Source: Cyanobacteria bacterium UBA9971 (GTDB taxonomy: Bacteria > Cyanobacteriota > Vampirovibrionia > Gastranaerophilales > UBA9971). Taken from it: a stretch of 12,263 nucleotides of DNA. The translations under genes were made by a program, and so were the position numbers. The notes beneath the pieces are model-generated. The model was not told the DNA's origin. It saw only the letters and a program-made list of their open reading frames with translations, and made no database searches. Positions 6,980 through 12,263 of this stretch are shown here, one piece after another; within the stretch, counting starts at the first letter, position 1, and the number at the start of each line of letters is the position of its first letter. The stretch covers positions 1-12,263 of the forward strand of contig DNRP01000144.1 of NCBI GenBank assembly GCA_003499955.1, in the 5' to 3' direction.

Positions 6980-7407
6980 AGTTTCGCCATCTAAAGCAGG
7001 CGAATTACTTTTATTTCCGGCATGTTCATTTTCTTTCTTTTTGAACGCAAAAAGAAATGAAAACGAACCAAAAGAAAGAAAAACTAAAATCCCAAAGGGT
7101 CGACACAGTCAGGGGCAAAGCCCCCGAACCCCCTTCCCTGCGTGGGACTTTCGTCGGGCGCCCATTAGCGAAAGCTCCGTAGTATTTCGGCTTGCGTACC
7201 GAAGGCAAGCCCGTCTTGTTTGAGGGGCTTTAGCCCCGAGTTACGGGCATCAAACAACTGTAAACCAAAATCGTAAGCAAGCCAGAAATACAGGAGCTTG
7301 AGTGTGGGCTAGCTTTTTTCTTTGGTGATGTTTCTTTTTTGCAGTAAAAAAGAAATGTCACTCGCCTGCTTTAGCTGGCGAAACTAAAAACTTTTTGACG
7401 TCAAAAG
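6980..7407. repeat. Composite long inverted-repeat element in gene-free gap after comF
   Basis: The left arm GTTTCGCCATCTAAAGCAGG (6981-7000) recurs inverted at about 7364-7383 as GTTTCGCCAGCTAAAGCAGG on the other strand. Homology continues inward on both sides. Three related hairpin modules lie in the arms: TTTCTTTTTG/CAAAAAGAAA (7034-7043 with 7048-7057), TTTCTTTTTT/AAAAAAGAAA (7331-7340 with 7346-7355) and the perfect palindrome TTTTGACGTCAAAA (7393-7406). There is no transposase frame inside. The layout resembles a non-autonomous, MITE-like or multi-palindrome dispersed element. Its edges are approximate, and copies elsewhere would be needed to fix them. Confidence 0.6.
7091..7260. repeat. 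G/C-rich hairpin-rich core of the composite repeat
   Basis: This core is visibly richer in G and C than the surrounding DNA. It holds GGGGC/GCCCC (7112-7116 with 7120-7124) and GGGGCT/AGCCCC (7224-7229 with 7232-7237). The latter is enclosed by GCCCGT/ACGGGC (7209-7214 with 7243-7248), and GTTTGA/TCAAAC (7218-7223 with 7250-7255) also match. Small open frames on both strands here show no protein-like pattern. I see no RNA gene I can name. Confidence 0.5.
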
Positions 7408-7483
7408 AAAGAAAATGAGCTCGGGGTTTGGGGCGGAAAGTCCCATTACAAATTTTCCTTATTTTTATAATAGAATATTCTCA

Positions 7484-7514
7484 TGTCATTCTGAAAGGGG
7501 CGATAATTCTCCAA
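7484..7514. repeat. Degenerate single arm of the dispersed palindromic repeat
   Basis: TGTCATTCTGAAAGGGG (7484-7500) matches the start of the left arm of the adjacent repeat (TGTCATTCTGAGGAG at 7518). It then decays, ending near TTCTCC. It looks like a truncated copy sitting beside the fuller copy at 7516-7632. Confidence 0.45.
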
Positions 7515-7515
7515 A

Positions 7516-7632
7516 TTGTCATTCTGAGGAGCAAAGCGACGTGAGAATCTATCCATTCGAGATTAAAGTTTCTTAGTAGTTTAATCGATAGATTGCCACG
7601 TCAAGGCTAAAGCCTTTCCTCGCAATGACAAT
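7516..7632. repeat. Dispersed palindromic repeat copy, about 117 bp
   Basis: The terminal inverted repeats are TTGTCATTCTGAGGAG... on the left and, read inverted from the right, TTGTCATTGCGAGGAAAGG.... Each arm has an internal ACGTGAGAATCTAT or ACGTGGCAATCTAT block. The right arm carries the small hairpin AAGGCT/AGCCTT (7603-7608 with 7611-7616). The centre contains GATTAAA...TTTAATC. It ends 46 bases before the orphan membrane-protein gene. This is the same family as 9240-9335 and as the intragenic half-copy at 1079-1122. Confidence 0.75.
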
Positions 7633-7678
7633 TTGCAAAAGAAAATAAAAAACAGCTTTACGAGGTAGATAAGAAAGA

Positions 7679-8182
7679 ATGTACAATTTTATGAAATTTC
7701 TACATTTTCGAGATTGGGATACTTTAGCATATTGGATTACTGCAATAGCAACAGGGTTACTCGTATTTTTCGCTTATAAAGCCATACATTCATGGCGAGA
7801 TGAATTAAAATTAAAAAGAAAAGCTGAATTAGCAGAAAATTTATTAATGAAATTAGATGAACTTTATACTTTTCTTGCTTTTAACGAAATCTATGGTAAA
7901 AATTACAACGACAAAGATAGGTATAATATAATAAAAAAAATAGTGACTGAAATTGAATTAATTTTTGGCAAATATAGGTGGCTTTTTAAAACTAATACTA
8001 AAAATATAGATTATTTTAGAAATTTATTGAAAAATCTTTTAACGAATTTTATTTCGGTGGATTTTATAGAATTTGCATCCAAATACTTTAAGGAGGGTTC
8101 TATTGAATATAAAGAATTTAATAAAAATTTAAAAGAAATTAAGGAATTTTGTTATAAAGATATTAGAAAGTTATATATTTAA
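7679..8182 (+). CDS. Unrecognised single-pass membrane protein, A/T-rich orphan
   Basis: A 167-residue protein that I do not recognise. One membrane helix lies at about residues 16-36 (LAYWITAIATGLLVFFAYKAI). It is followed by a long charged helical region that could form a coiled coil (HSWRDELKLKRKAELAENLLMKLDELYTF, 37-65), then Lys/Ile/Phe/Asn-rich helices to the end. There is no signal peptide or catalytic motif. GAGG lies 13 bases before the ATG at 7679, and an ATG at codon 5 is an alternative start. Codon use is far more A/T-rich than tsaD, which starts 11 bases later. With palindromic repeats immediately upstream, this suggests a recently acquired or fast-evolving gene. The N-terminal anchor with a cytoplasmic helical body is a common hypothetical-protein plan in accessory regions. 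Function unknown. Confidence 0.7.
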   Translation: MYNFMKFLHFRDWDTLAYWITAIATGLLVFFAYKAIHSWRDELKLKRKAELAENLLMKLDELYTFLAFNEIYGKNYNDKDRYNIIKKIVTEIELIFGKYRWLFKTNTKNIDYFRNLLKNLLTNFISVDFIEFASKYFKEGSIEYKEFNKNLKEIKEFCYKDIRKLYI

Positions 8183-8193
8183 GAAAGCACTCC

Positions 8194-9234
8194 ATGAAAT
8201 ACCAAACCCCAATCACAAACCAAATAATCGAAATCAGCCCTGATTCAAAGGAAGACCAGATAATCTTCGCTGTGGAAACAAGCTGTGACGAAACTGCCGC
8301 GGCGGTAATCCGCAACGGCAGGGAAATCCTCTCAAATGTCGTGGCATCGCAGATTGACACACACAAAAAATACGGGGGAGTAGTGCCGGAAGTGGCGGCA
8401 AGAATGCATCTTGAAAGCATAGTTCCCGTTATCGAAGAAGCCACAGAAAAAGCAGGGATTGATATAAAAAAAGATGTAACAGCTTTCGCGGCGACAGTAG
8501 GACCGGGATTGGTCGGAGCTTTGCTGGTGGGATTGAACGCCGCCAAGACTTTGAGCCTTGTCCATGACAAACCCTTTATCGGCATAAATCACCTTAACGC
8601 GCATGTTTGCGCGAATTATCTTGAGAGTGACTTTGAACCGCCGTTTATTTGCATGCTTGTAAGCGGAGGACACACGCAATTAATCAAAGTCGCATCTTAC
8701 GCAGAGCAGACAATTCTTGGAGAAACCCTCGATGATGCCGTCGGAGAAGCTTATGATAAAGTTGCGCGACTTCTTGGACTTCCGTATCCGGGAGGGCCGT
8801 ATCTCGATAAACTCGCTCACGAAGGCGATAAAAAAAGATTTCAATTTACAAAAGCTAAAGTTTCCGAGTATGATTTCAGCTTTAGCGGATTAAAGTCAGC
8901 CGTTTTAAGAGTTTGCCAGCAGTTTAGCCCCGAGGATTTGCCTAAGGCGGATATCGCGGCAAGTTTTCAGAAAACCGTCTCGGAAATTTTACTCGGAAAA
9001 ACTTTATTAGCCGCTGAAAATTTTGGTATTAAAAAAATAGCCCTTGCAGGCGGAGTTGCGGCAAATTCCGAAATTAGACGGAAATTCTTTGAGCAAGAAA
9101 ATAAAGGTTATGAAGTCCACGCGCCGGAGTTTAAATTCTGCACGGATAATGCCTCAATGGTCGCAAGCGCGGCGTATTTTCAATCCAATACAATGCAAAA
9201 TCTTGATGTAGAAGTATTTTCGCGAGTTAAATAA
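8194..9234 (+). CDS. tsaD: TsaD, tRNA N6-threonylcarbamoyladenosine transferase subunit
   Basis: A 346-residue protein of the Kae1/TsaD/Qri7 family, which moves the threonylcarbamoyl group from TC-AMP to A37 of ANN-decoding tRNAs, working with TsaB and TsaE. ETSCDET (28-34) and PEVAARMH (65-72) are clear hallmarks. The metal-binding histidines are in NHLNAH (132-137; H133, H137), with the third ligand in CTDNA (D318). Nucleotide-binding motifs are VSGGHTQL (156-163), GETLDDAVGEAYDK (176-189), SFSGLKS (229-235) and AGGVAAN (285-291). About 20 residues precede the usual family start (IIFAVETSC), and no later ATG, GTG or TTG lies before it, so this N-terminal extension seems real. The gene starts 11 bases after the orphan membrane-protein gene and has only a weak AAGAAAG upstream. 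It ends 5 bases before a palindromic repeat. Confidence 0.97.
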   Translation: MKYQTPITNQIIEISPDSKEDQIIFAVETSCDETAAAVIRNGREILSNVVASQIDTHKKYGGVVPEVAARMHLESIVPVIEEATEKAGIDIKKDVTAFAATVGPGLVGALLVGLNAAKTLSLVHDKPFIGINHLNAHVCANYLESDFEPPFICMLVSGGHTQLIKVASYAEQTILGETLDDAVGEAYDKVARLLGLPYPGGPYLDKLAHEGDKKRFQFTKAKVSEYDFSFSGLKSAVLRVCQQFSPEDLPKADIAASFQKTVSEILLGKTLLAAENFGIKKIALAGGVAANSEIRRKFFEQENKGYEVHAPEFKFCTDNASMVASAAYFQSNTMQNLDVEVFSRVK

Positions 9235-9239
9235 TTCGT

Positions 9240-9335
9240 TTGTCATTGCGAGGAGGTGTTTTAACACCGACGCGACAATCCAAAAAATAGTGATAGGTTT
9301 TAGATTGCTTCGTCGCAAGCTCCTCGCAATGACAA
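9240..9335. repeat. Dispersed palindromic repeat copy, 96 bp, at the convergent tsaD junction
   Basis: TTGTCATTGCGAGGAG begins at 9240 and its reverse complement ends at 9335. The arms continue to pair through GACGCGACAATCCAAAA (left) and GATTGCTTCGTCGCAAGC (right). The left arm contains a side hairpin GGTGTT/AACACC (9255-9260 with 9263-9268), whereas the right arm has GCTT/AAGC. It sits between the ends of two convergent genes, 5 bases after tsaD and 11 bases before the other stop. As a long stem-loop it could terminate or stabilise transcripts from both sides. Confidence 0.85.
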
Positions 9336-9346
9336 AGTATTAGGCT

Positions 9347-9685
9347 TTAAAACAATTTTTCAAAATTTGTCTGCATTTCAGAATAACTTGATTTTGTAAA
9401 ATGCAGCGAAATACTTGCCAAATATAATATAAGAGGAATTCCTAAAACCACTGCAAGAAATATAATAACCGATTTTTTTGCCAGATTTACACTTTTATTA
9501 AATTTATGATTAATAACGCTCGACTCTTGATAATCATTTAACAGCTGATTCACAAGGTCATTTTTTTCTTGATAGGACAAACTTTCAACAAAATCGATGT
9601 TGTCAGGATAAACCTGAAACACAAATTTTTTGGCTTTTTGTGTTTCGCTGTCTGTATTATTAAAATTTTCCTGATCTTTCAACAA
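9347..9685 (-). CDS. Small single-pass membrane protein of unknown function
   Basis: A 112-residue protein I do not recognise. An N-terminal polar region of about 70 residues (FVFQVYPDNIDFVESLSYQEKNDLVNQLLNDYQES at 21-55) reads as a folded, helix-forming cytoplasmic segment. One membrane helix follows (about 72-94, SVIIFLAVVLGIPLILYLASISL), then a short tail. It has no cleavable signal peptide. The start is TTG, either 9685 or the next codon: a GGTGAG lies 4 bases before the first TTG and 7 before the second, while an ATG upstream hits a stop after three codons. It is divergent from the sugar kinase gene across 100 bases and convergent with tsaD. The consistent composition and clean topology argue that it is real. 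Role unknown. Confidence 0.65.
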   Translation of the reverse strand: MLKDQENFNNTDSETQKAKKFVFQVYPDNIDFVESLSYQEKNDLVNQLLNDYQESSVINHKFNKSVNLAKKSVIIFLAVVLGIPLILYLASISLHFTKSSYSEMQTNFEKLF

Positions 9686-9785
9686 ATTATCTCACCATTA
9701 AGTTTGATGTATTTTTATTCTAAATTAAACATATTTGTAATAATATACTTACGGTTATTAAAATTTTTTTGATAAAGGCTCGATT

Positions 9786-10832
9786 ATGTCTGTAGTTAAT
9801 AAAGAAACCTTAAAAAACATTATACAAAATTTAAACAAAGTAAGCGTACTCGTAATAGGGGATTTTGCTCTTGATGAAATGATTTACGGCAACAGCCACA
9901 GAATATCAAGAGAAGCTCCTGTTTTGATTTTAAAACACAGCCACACAAAAACTTTGCTTGGTGCGGCTTCTAACGCGGCTCATAATATTTCAACGTTAAA
10001 TTCCGGCAAAGTTGCGGCTCTAGGAGTAAAAGGCAACGATTATTACGGCTCGGTACTGGATAAAACACTTCAAAGTGCCAATATTGACGCAACTCCTATG
10101 ATTGTTGACGAATCAAGAGTAACAACAACAAAAACAAGGATTTCAGGTTCTTCCGCGCAATCTGTAACACAGCAAATAATAAGAATCGACAGAGAAACAA
10201 CCGACCCCATCAGCAAAGAAGTTGAAGACAAAGTTATCGAAAAAATTTGTGAGCTTACTCCGCATTTTGACGGAATATTGCTTTCTGACTACGGAATAGG
10301 TATGATAACCCAAAAAATAATTGATAAAACAATCGAAACAGCCAGAAACTATAATAAATTTATAGCCGTAGACGCACAGGAAAACCTCGGTAGATTTAAA
10401 AAAGCAACAATAATAACCCCAAACCAGCCCGATGCGGAAAAAACAATCGGCTACAAAATTACCAATCAGGAAACACTTTTAAAAGCAGGACATGACCTTC
10501 TTGAAAAGACTTCTTCGGATATGGTTCTTTTAACAAGAGGCGGAGAGGGCATGGTGCTTTTTGAATCAAACGGAAATATAACCGCCATCCCCGCATTTAA
10601 CAAAACAGAAGTTTTTGACGTAACAGGTGCGGGCGATACCGTAGTAGCAAGCGTAATACTTTCTCTTTGCGCAGGAGCAAAAGGAGCAGAAGCTTCCGCT
10701 ATCGGAAATCTGGCTGCAAGCATTGTTGTAAAGCATTTTGGCGCTGCGACAACCACAATAAAAGAACTTACCGAAACAATCGAGGATATTAATTTAGATA
10801 ATATTCAGGAATTACAATCGAAAACCGTATAA
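9786..10832 (+). CDS. rfaE1: RfaE1/HldA-like sugar kinase (PfkB family, heptose-7-phosphate kinase-type)
   Basis: A 348-residue ribokinase-fold (PfkB) kinase. VLVIGDFALDEMIYGNSHRI (21-40) with SREAPVLIL (41-49) matches the RfaE/HldE N-terminal domain, which phosphorylates D-glycero-beta-D-manno-heptose 7-phosphate. LLGAASNAAHNI (57-68) is PfkB signature 1. DVTGAGDT (278-285, catalytic D284) is signature 2. LLSDYGIGMIT (165-175), TPNQPDA (211-217) and LTRGGEGM (249-256) line the active site. The cytidylyltransferase half of bifunctional HldE is absent, so ADP-activation would need a separate protein. AAAGG lies 7 bases upstream, and a TATACT -10-like box is at 9744-9749. It leads a plus-strand run with a DUF4330 protein and an IctB/Wzy-like protein, consistent with surface polysaccharide synthesis. 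The exact sugar substrate is inferred. Confidence 0.85.
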   Translation: MSVVNKETLKNIIQNLNKVSVLVIGDFALDEMIYGNSHRISREAPVLILKHSHTKTLLGAASNAAHNISTLNSGKVAALGVKGNDYYGSVLDKTLQSANIDATPMIVDESRVTTTKTRISGSSAQSVTQQIIRIDRETTDPISKEVEDKVIEKICELTPHFDGILLSDYGIGMITQKIIDKTIETARNYNKFIAVDAQENLGRFKKATIITPNQPDAEKTIGYKITNQETLLKAGHDLLEKTSSDMVLLTRGGEGMVLFESNGNITAIPAFNKTEVFDVTGAGDTVVASVILSLCAGAKGAEASAIGNLAASIVVKHFGAATTTIKELTETIEDINLDNIQELQSKTV

Positions 10833-10867
10833 ATAAAAAATAATTTATGGGATAGGAGAAGAATAAA

Positions 10868-11386
10868 ATGTGTATAGAAAACGGGAAAATATTTGGGAAG
10901 ATAAACATAATAGACTTACTGGTAGTAATATTTGTGCTTGCAGGAGTACTGGGGCTTTATCTGGTAAAATCAGGCAAATTCCTGACCTCTTCCAAAGTAA
11001 ATCAAGGCACAAAAGCGCTTCAGTTTGATGTAATGATGCGCGGAATAAAGCTTTCAAAAGACAGCAACGTCTTAAAAGAAGGAGAAAAAAGCTTTATCAC
11101 GATAAGAAATGTCCCTTATACCAAACTCGAAATTGTCAAAGTAGTAAAAACTTTCTGGCAAACTCCAATGCCAAACCCGAAAGACCTTACTCAATCTATT
11201 GCTGCAACTGATCCTACAACGCCTTATACATTTAATTTCCTTATAACACTCAAAGATAATGCCATAATTACGCCTGAAGGACCTGTTATTGGCGGAAACA
11301 AAATAAAAATAGGACTTCCTATTGAGCTGGAAGGCTACAATTACAAATTCGGCGGAATCGTATCAGACGTTAAAGTTATAGATTAA
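10868..11386 (+). CDS. DUF4330 family membrane-anchored protein
   Basis: A 172-residue protein. The N-terminus GKIFGKINIIDLLVVIFVLAGVLGLYLVKSG (6-36) is the diagnostic DUF4330 start, with one membrane helix at about 15-34 as an uncleaved anchor. The rest (about 48-172) is a soluble, beta-rich segment probably outside the membrane, ending with GLPIELEGYNYKFGGIVSDVKVID. DUF4330 proteins occur widely in Cyanobacteria and some Firmicutes and have no established function. AGGAG sits 9 bases before the ATG. The gene follows the sugar kinase by 35 bases and is only 5 bases from the next gene, so it is firmly in an operon. Context suggests a helper in cell-surface polysaccharide assembly or export. 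Confidence 0.88.
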   Translation: MCIENGKIFGKINIIDLLVVIFVLAGVLGLYLVKSGKFLTSSKVNQGTKALQFDVMMRGIKLSKDSNVLKEGEKSFITIRNVPYTKLEIVKVVKTFWQTPMPNPKDLTQSIAATDPTTPYTFNFLITLKDNAIITPEGPVIGGNKIKIGLPIELEGYNYKFGGIVSDVKVID

Positions 11387-11391
11387 TAAAT

Positions 11392-12263
11392 ATGTGTAAA
11401 ATAGAAAACCTTTCAAAATATTATAAAACTTCTTTTATTGGTAAATTTCTGAACGGGCTTGATGTTACAGAAGAATCAACGCTCTTTAAATCAGCAAAAG
11501 AAAGTTTTATTCTACAAAAATTAAATCGATTTTTCGCATTTAGTCAGAATATTTTTTCCAATCTGTCTGAAACTAGCTTATTTGTTAAAAATCTGGACAA
11601 TATAATACTCTTTTTTATAACATTATTAATGGTTTCAATACTTGTTGCACCGACAGGAATAATAGGACTGCTTGTATTTATATGCTTTGCATTGTCTTTT
11701 GTAAAGATATACCTCAGAAAAGGAGAAAAATTCTCTATAAATAGCCTTGATATAGCGATATTTTTATATCTTGCAATAGCAGGATTAAGCGTGGCATTTT
11801 CTTACATGCCTGTCGCCTCAGCCAAAGGCTTTGTGAAAATGCTTATTTATATCGGTGCATACCTGACTTTTTACAATATAATCAAAGACCACCCGAAAAG
11901 AACTCTTTATCTTCTGGGAACACTGGCAGCGGTTGCCTCCATAGAAGCTTTTTACTGCATATATCAGCAAATTCATGGAGTAGATGCGCTTGCGGGATGG
12001 CAGGATATGAGCAAATCAAATCCTGAACAACTCATGAATAGAGTTTATGGAACATTAAAGCCATATAATCCCAATCTTCTTGCAGGATATCTTATAGCTT
12101 CGTTTTCATCAGCAGCCGGCATGTTTTTTTATTTCTTATCGAAGAAAACTAATAAATTGGCTGTTTTGTCAGGAATTGGGGCTGTTGCTATATTACTTGC
12201 GATAGTTTTTACCGGCTCAAGAGGAGCTTATATTGCTTTAGCAGGGATGGCAGCTCTTTTAAT
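11392..12263 (+). CDS. IctB/Wzy_C-like O-antigen ligase family membrane protein, N-terminal part (cut by window edge)
   Basis: The 290 codons in the window run off the right edge. A polar N-terminal segment of about 70 residues precedes multiple membrane helices (about 72-104, 119-137, 147-162, 172-190, 228-248 and 258-274). HGVDALAGWQD (195-205), then RVYGTLKPYNPNLLAGYL (217-234), and TGSRGAY (274-280) closely follow the pattern of the IctB family of cyanobacteria. That family was once proposed as bicarbonate transporters but belongs to the O-antigen ligase/polymerase (Wzy_C/WaaL) superfamily. The GSRGAY motif is typical of that superfamily. It should join or polymerise sugar repeats at the periplasmic face. 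It starts 5 bases after the DUF4330 stop with no strong ribosome binding site, suggesting translational coupling. The catalytic C-terminal loop is outside the window. Confidence 0.85.
   Translation, partial: MCKIENLSKYYKTSFIGKFLNGLDVTEESTLFKSAKESFILQKLNRFFAFSQNIFSNLSETSLFVKNLDNIILFFITLLMVSILVAPTGIIGLLVFICFALSFVKIYLRKGEKFSINSLDIAIFLYLAIAGLSVAFSYMPVASAKGFVKMLIYIGAYLTFYNIIKDHPKRTLYLLGTLAAVASIEAFYCIYQQIHGVDALAGWQDMSKSNPEQLMNRVYGTLKPYNPNLLAGYLIASFSSAAGMFFYFLSKKTNKLAVLSGIGAVAILLAIVFTGSRGAYIALAGMAALL

Noticed and set aside
7026..7223. Two ~60-codon open frames on opposite strands in the gap after comF
   Set aside because: They lie within the hairpin-rich repeat, have low-complexity Lys/Glu/Phe or Arg/Pro content, and overlap each other. 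They look like repeat-derived chance frames.
7091..7260. Possible structured non-coding RNA or tRNA in the G/C-rich core
   Set aside because: Several hairpins are present, but no cloverleaf, known riboswitch core or promoter could be identified. It fits a repeat core better.
8163..8679. Long minus-strand open frames opposite tsaD
   Set aside because: They are fully antisense to a clear tsaD with all catalytic motifs. Their peptides look like codon-bias shadows.
9240..9335. Possible integron attC site or CRISPR repeat
   Set aside because: No attC core consensus or integrase gene is seen, and there is no regular array of repeats with spacers. The copies are dispersed palindromes.
10466..10756. 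Minus-strand frame inside the sugar kinase gene
   Set aside because: Shadow of the kinase coding frame. The kinase motifs on the plus strand are unambiguous.

Overview
The window is A/T-rich bacterial chromosome. Its best taxonomic hints are an IctB-like O-antigen ligase family membrane protein next to a DUF4330 membrane protein, and a CBS-DUF1385 membrane protein. All three families are common in Cyanobacteria and their relatives. There are no photosynthesis genes in view, and a heptose-type sugar kinase points to a diderm envelope. I infer a non-photosynthetic relative of Cyanobacteria (Melainabacteria/Vampirovibrionia, perhaps gut Gastranaerophilales). This rests on recognised protein families only, with no marker phylogeny.

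Left part, about 1-6235, is almost entirely on the minus strand. Read in the direction of transcription it holds a CBS-DUF1385 membrane protein, an RseP-type site-2 protease, a small FmdB-like zinc ribbon, a LeuA-type 2-isopropylmalate synthase and a POT/PTR2 peptide transporter. A separate promoter then drives a MazG-like protein that is cut by the window edge. Spacing is tight between rseP and the FmdB gene (15 bp) and between the LeuA gene and the transporter (3 bp). A gap of about 110 bp with an 11-bp perfect stem separates the FmdB gene from the LeuA gene.

Middle part, 6236-9345: a ComF-family phosphoribosyltransferase gene diverges from the CBS-DUF1385 gene. It is followed by about 700 bp without a gene, filled with repeats: a composite inverted-repeat element (about 6980-7407) and a palindromic repeat (7484-7632). 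Next come an unrecognised A/T-rich single-pass membrane protein and tsaD, the tRNA t6A synthesis gene. A further copy of the palindromic repeat closes the convergent junction after tsaD.

Right part, 9347-12263: a small minus-strand membrane protein lies divergent from a plus-strand run of RfaE1/HldA-like sugar kinase, DUF4330 membrane protein and IctB/Wzy-like polymerase or ligase (cut by the right edge). This looks like a cell-surface polysaccharide operon.

The most unusual signal is one dispersed palindromic repeat family seen at several sites: 9240-9335, 7516-7632, a degenerate arm at 7484-7514, and a half-copy inside the transporter gene at 1079-1122. In the last it is translated in frame as a Cys/Glu-rich peptide in a cytoplasmic loop. 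The inner hairpins of the copies differ in sequence but keep base pairing, as expected for an element conserved as a folded structure.
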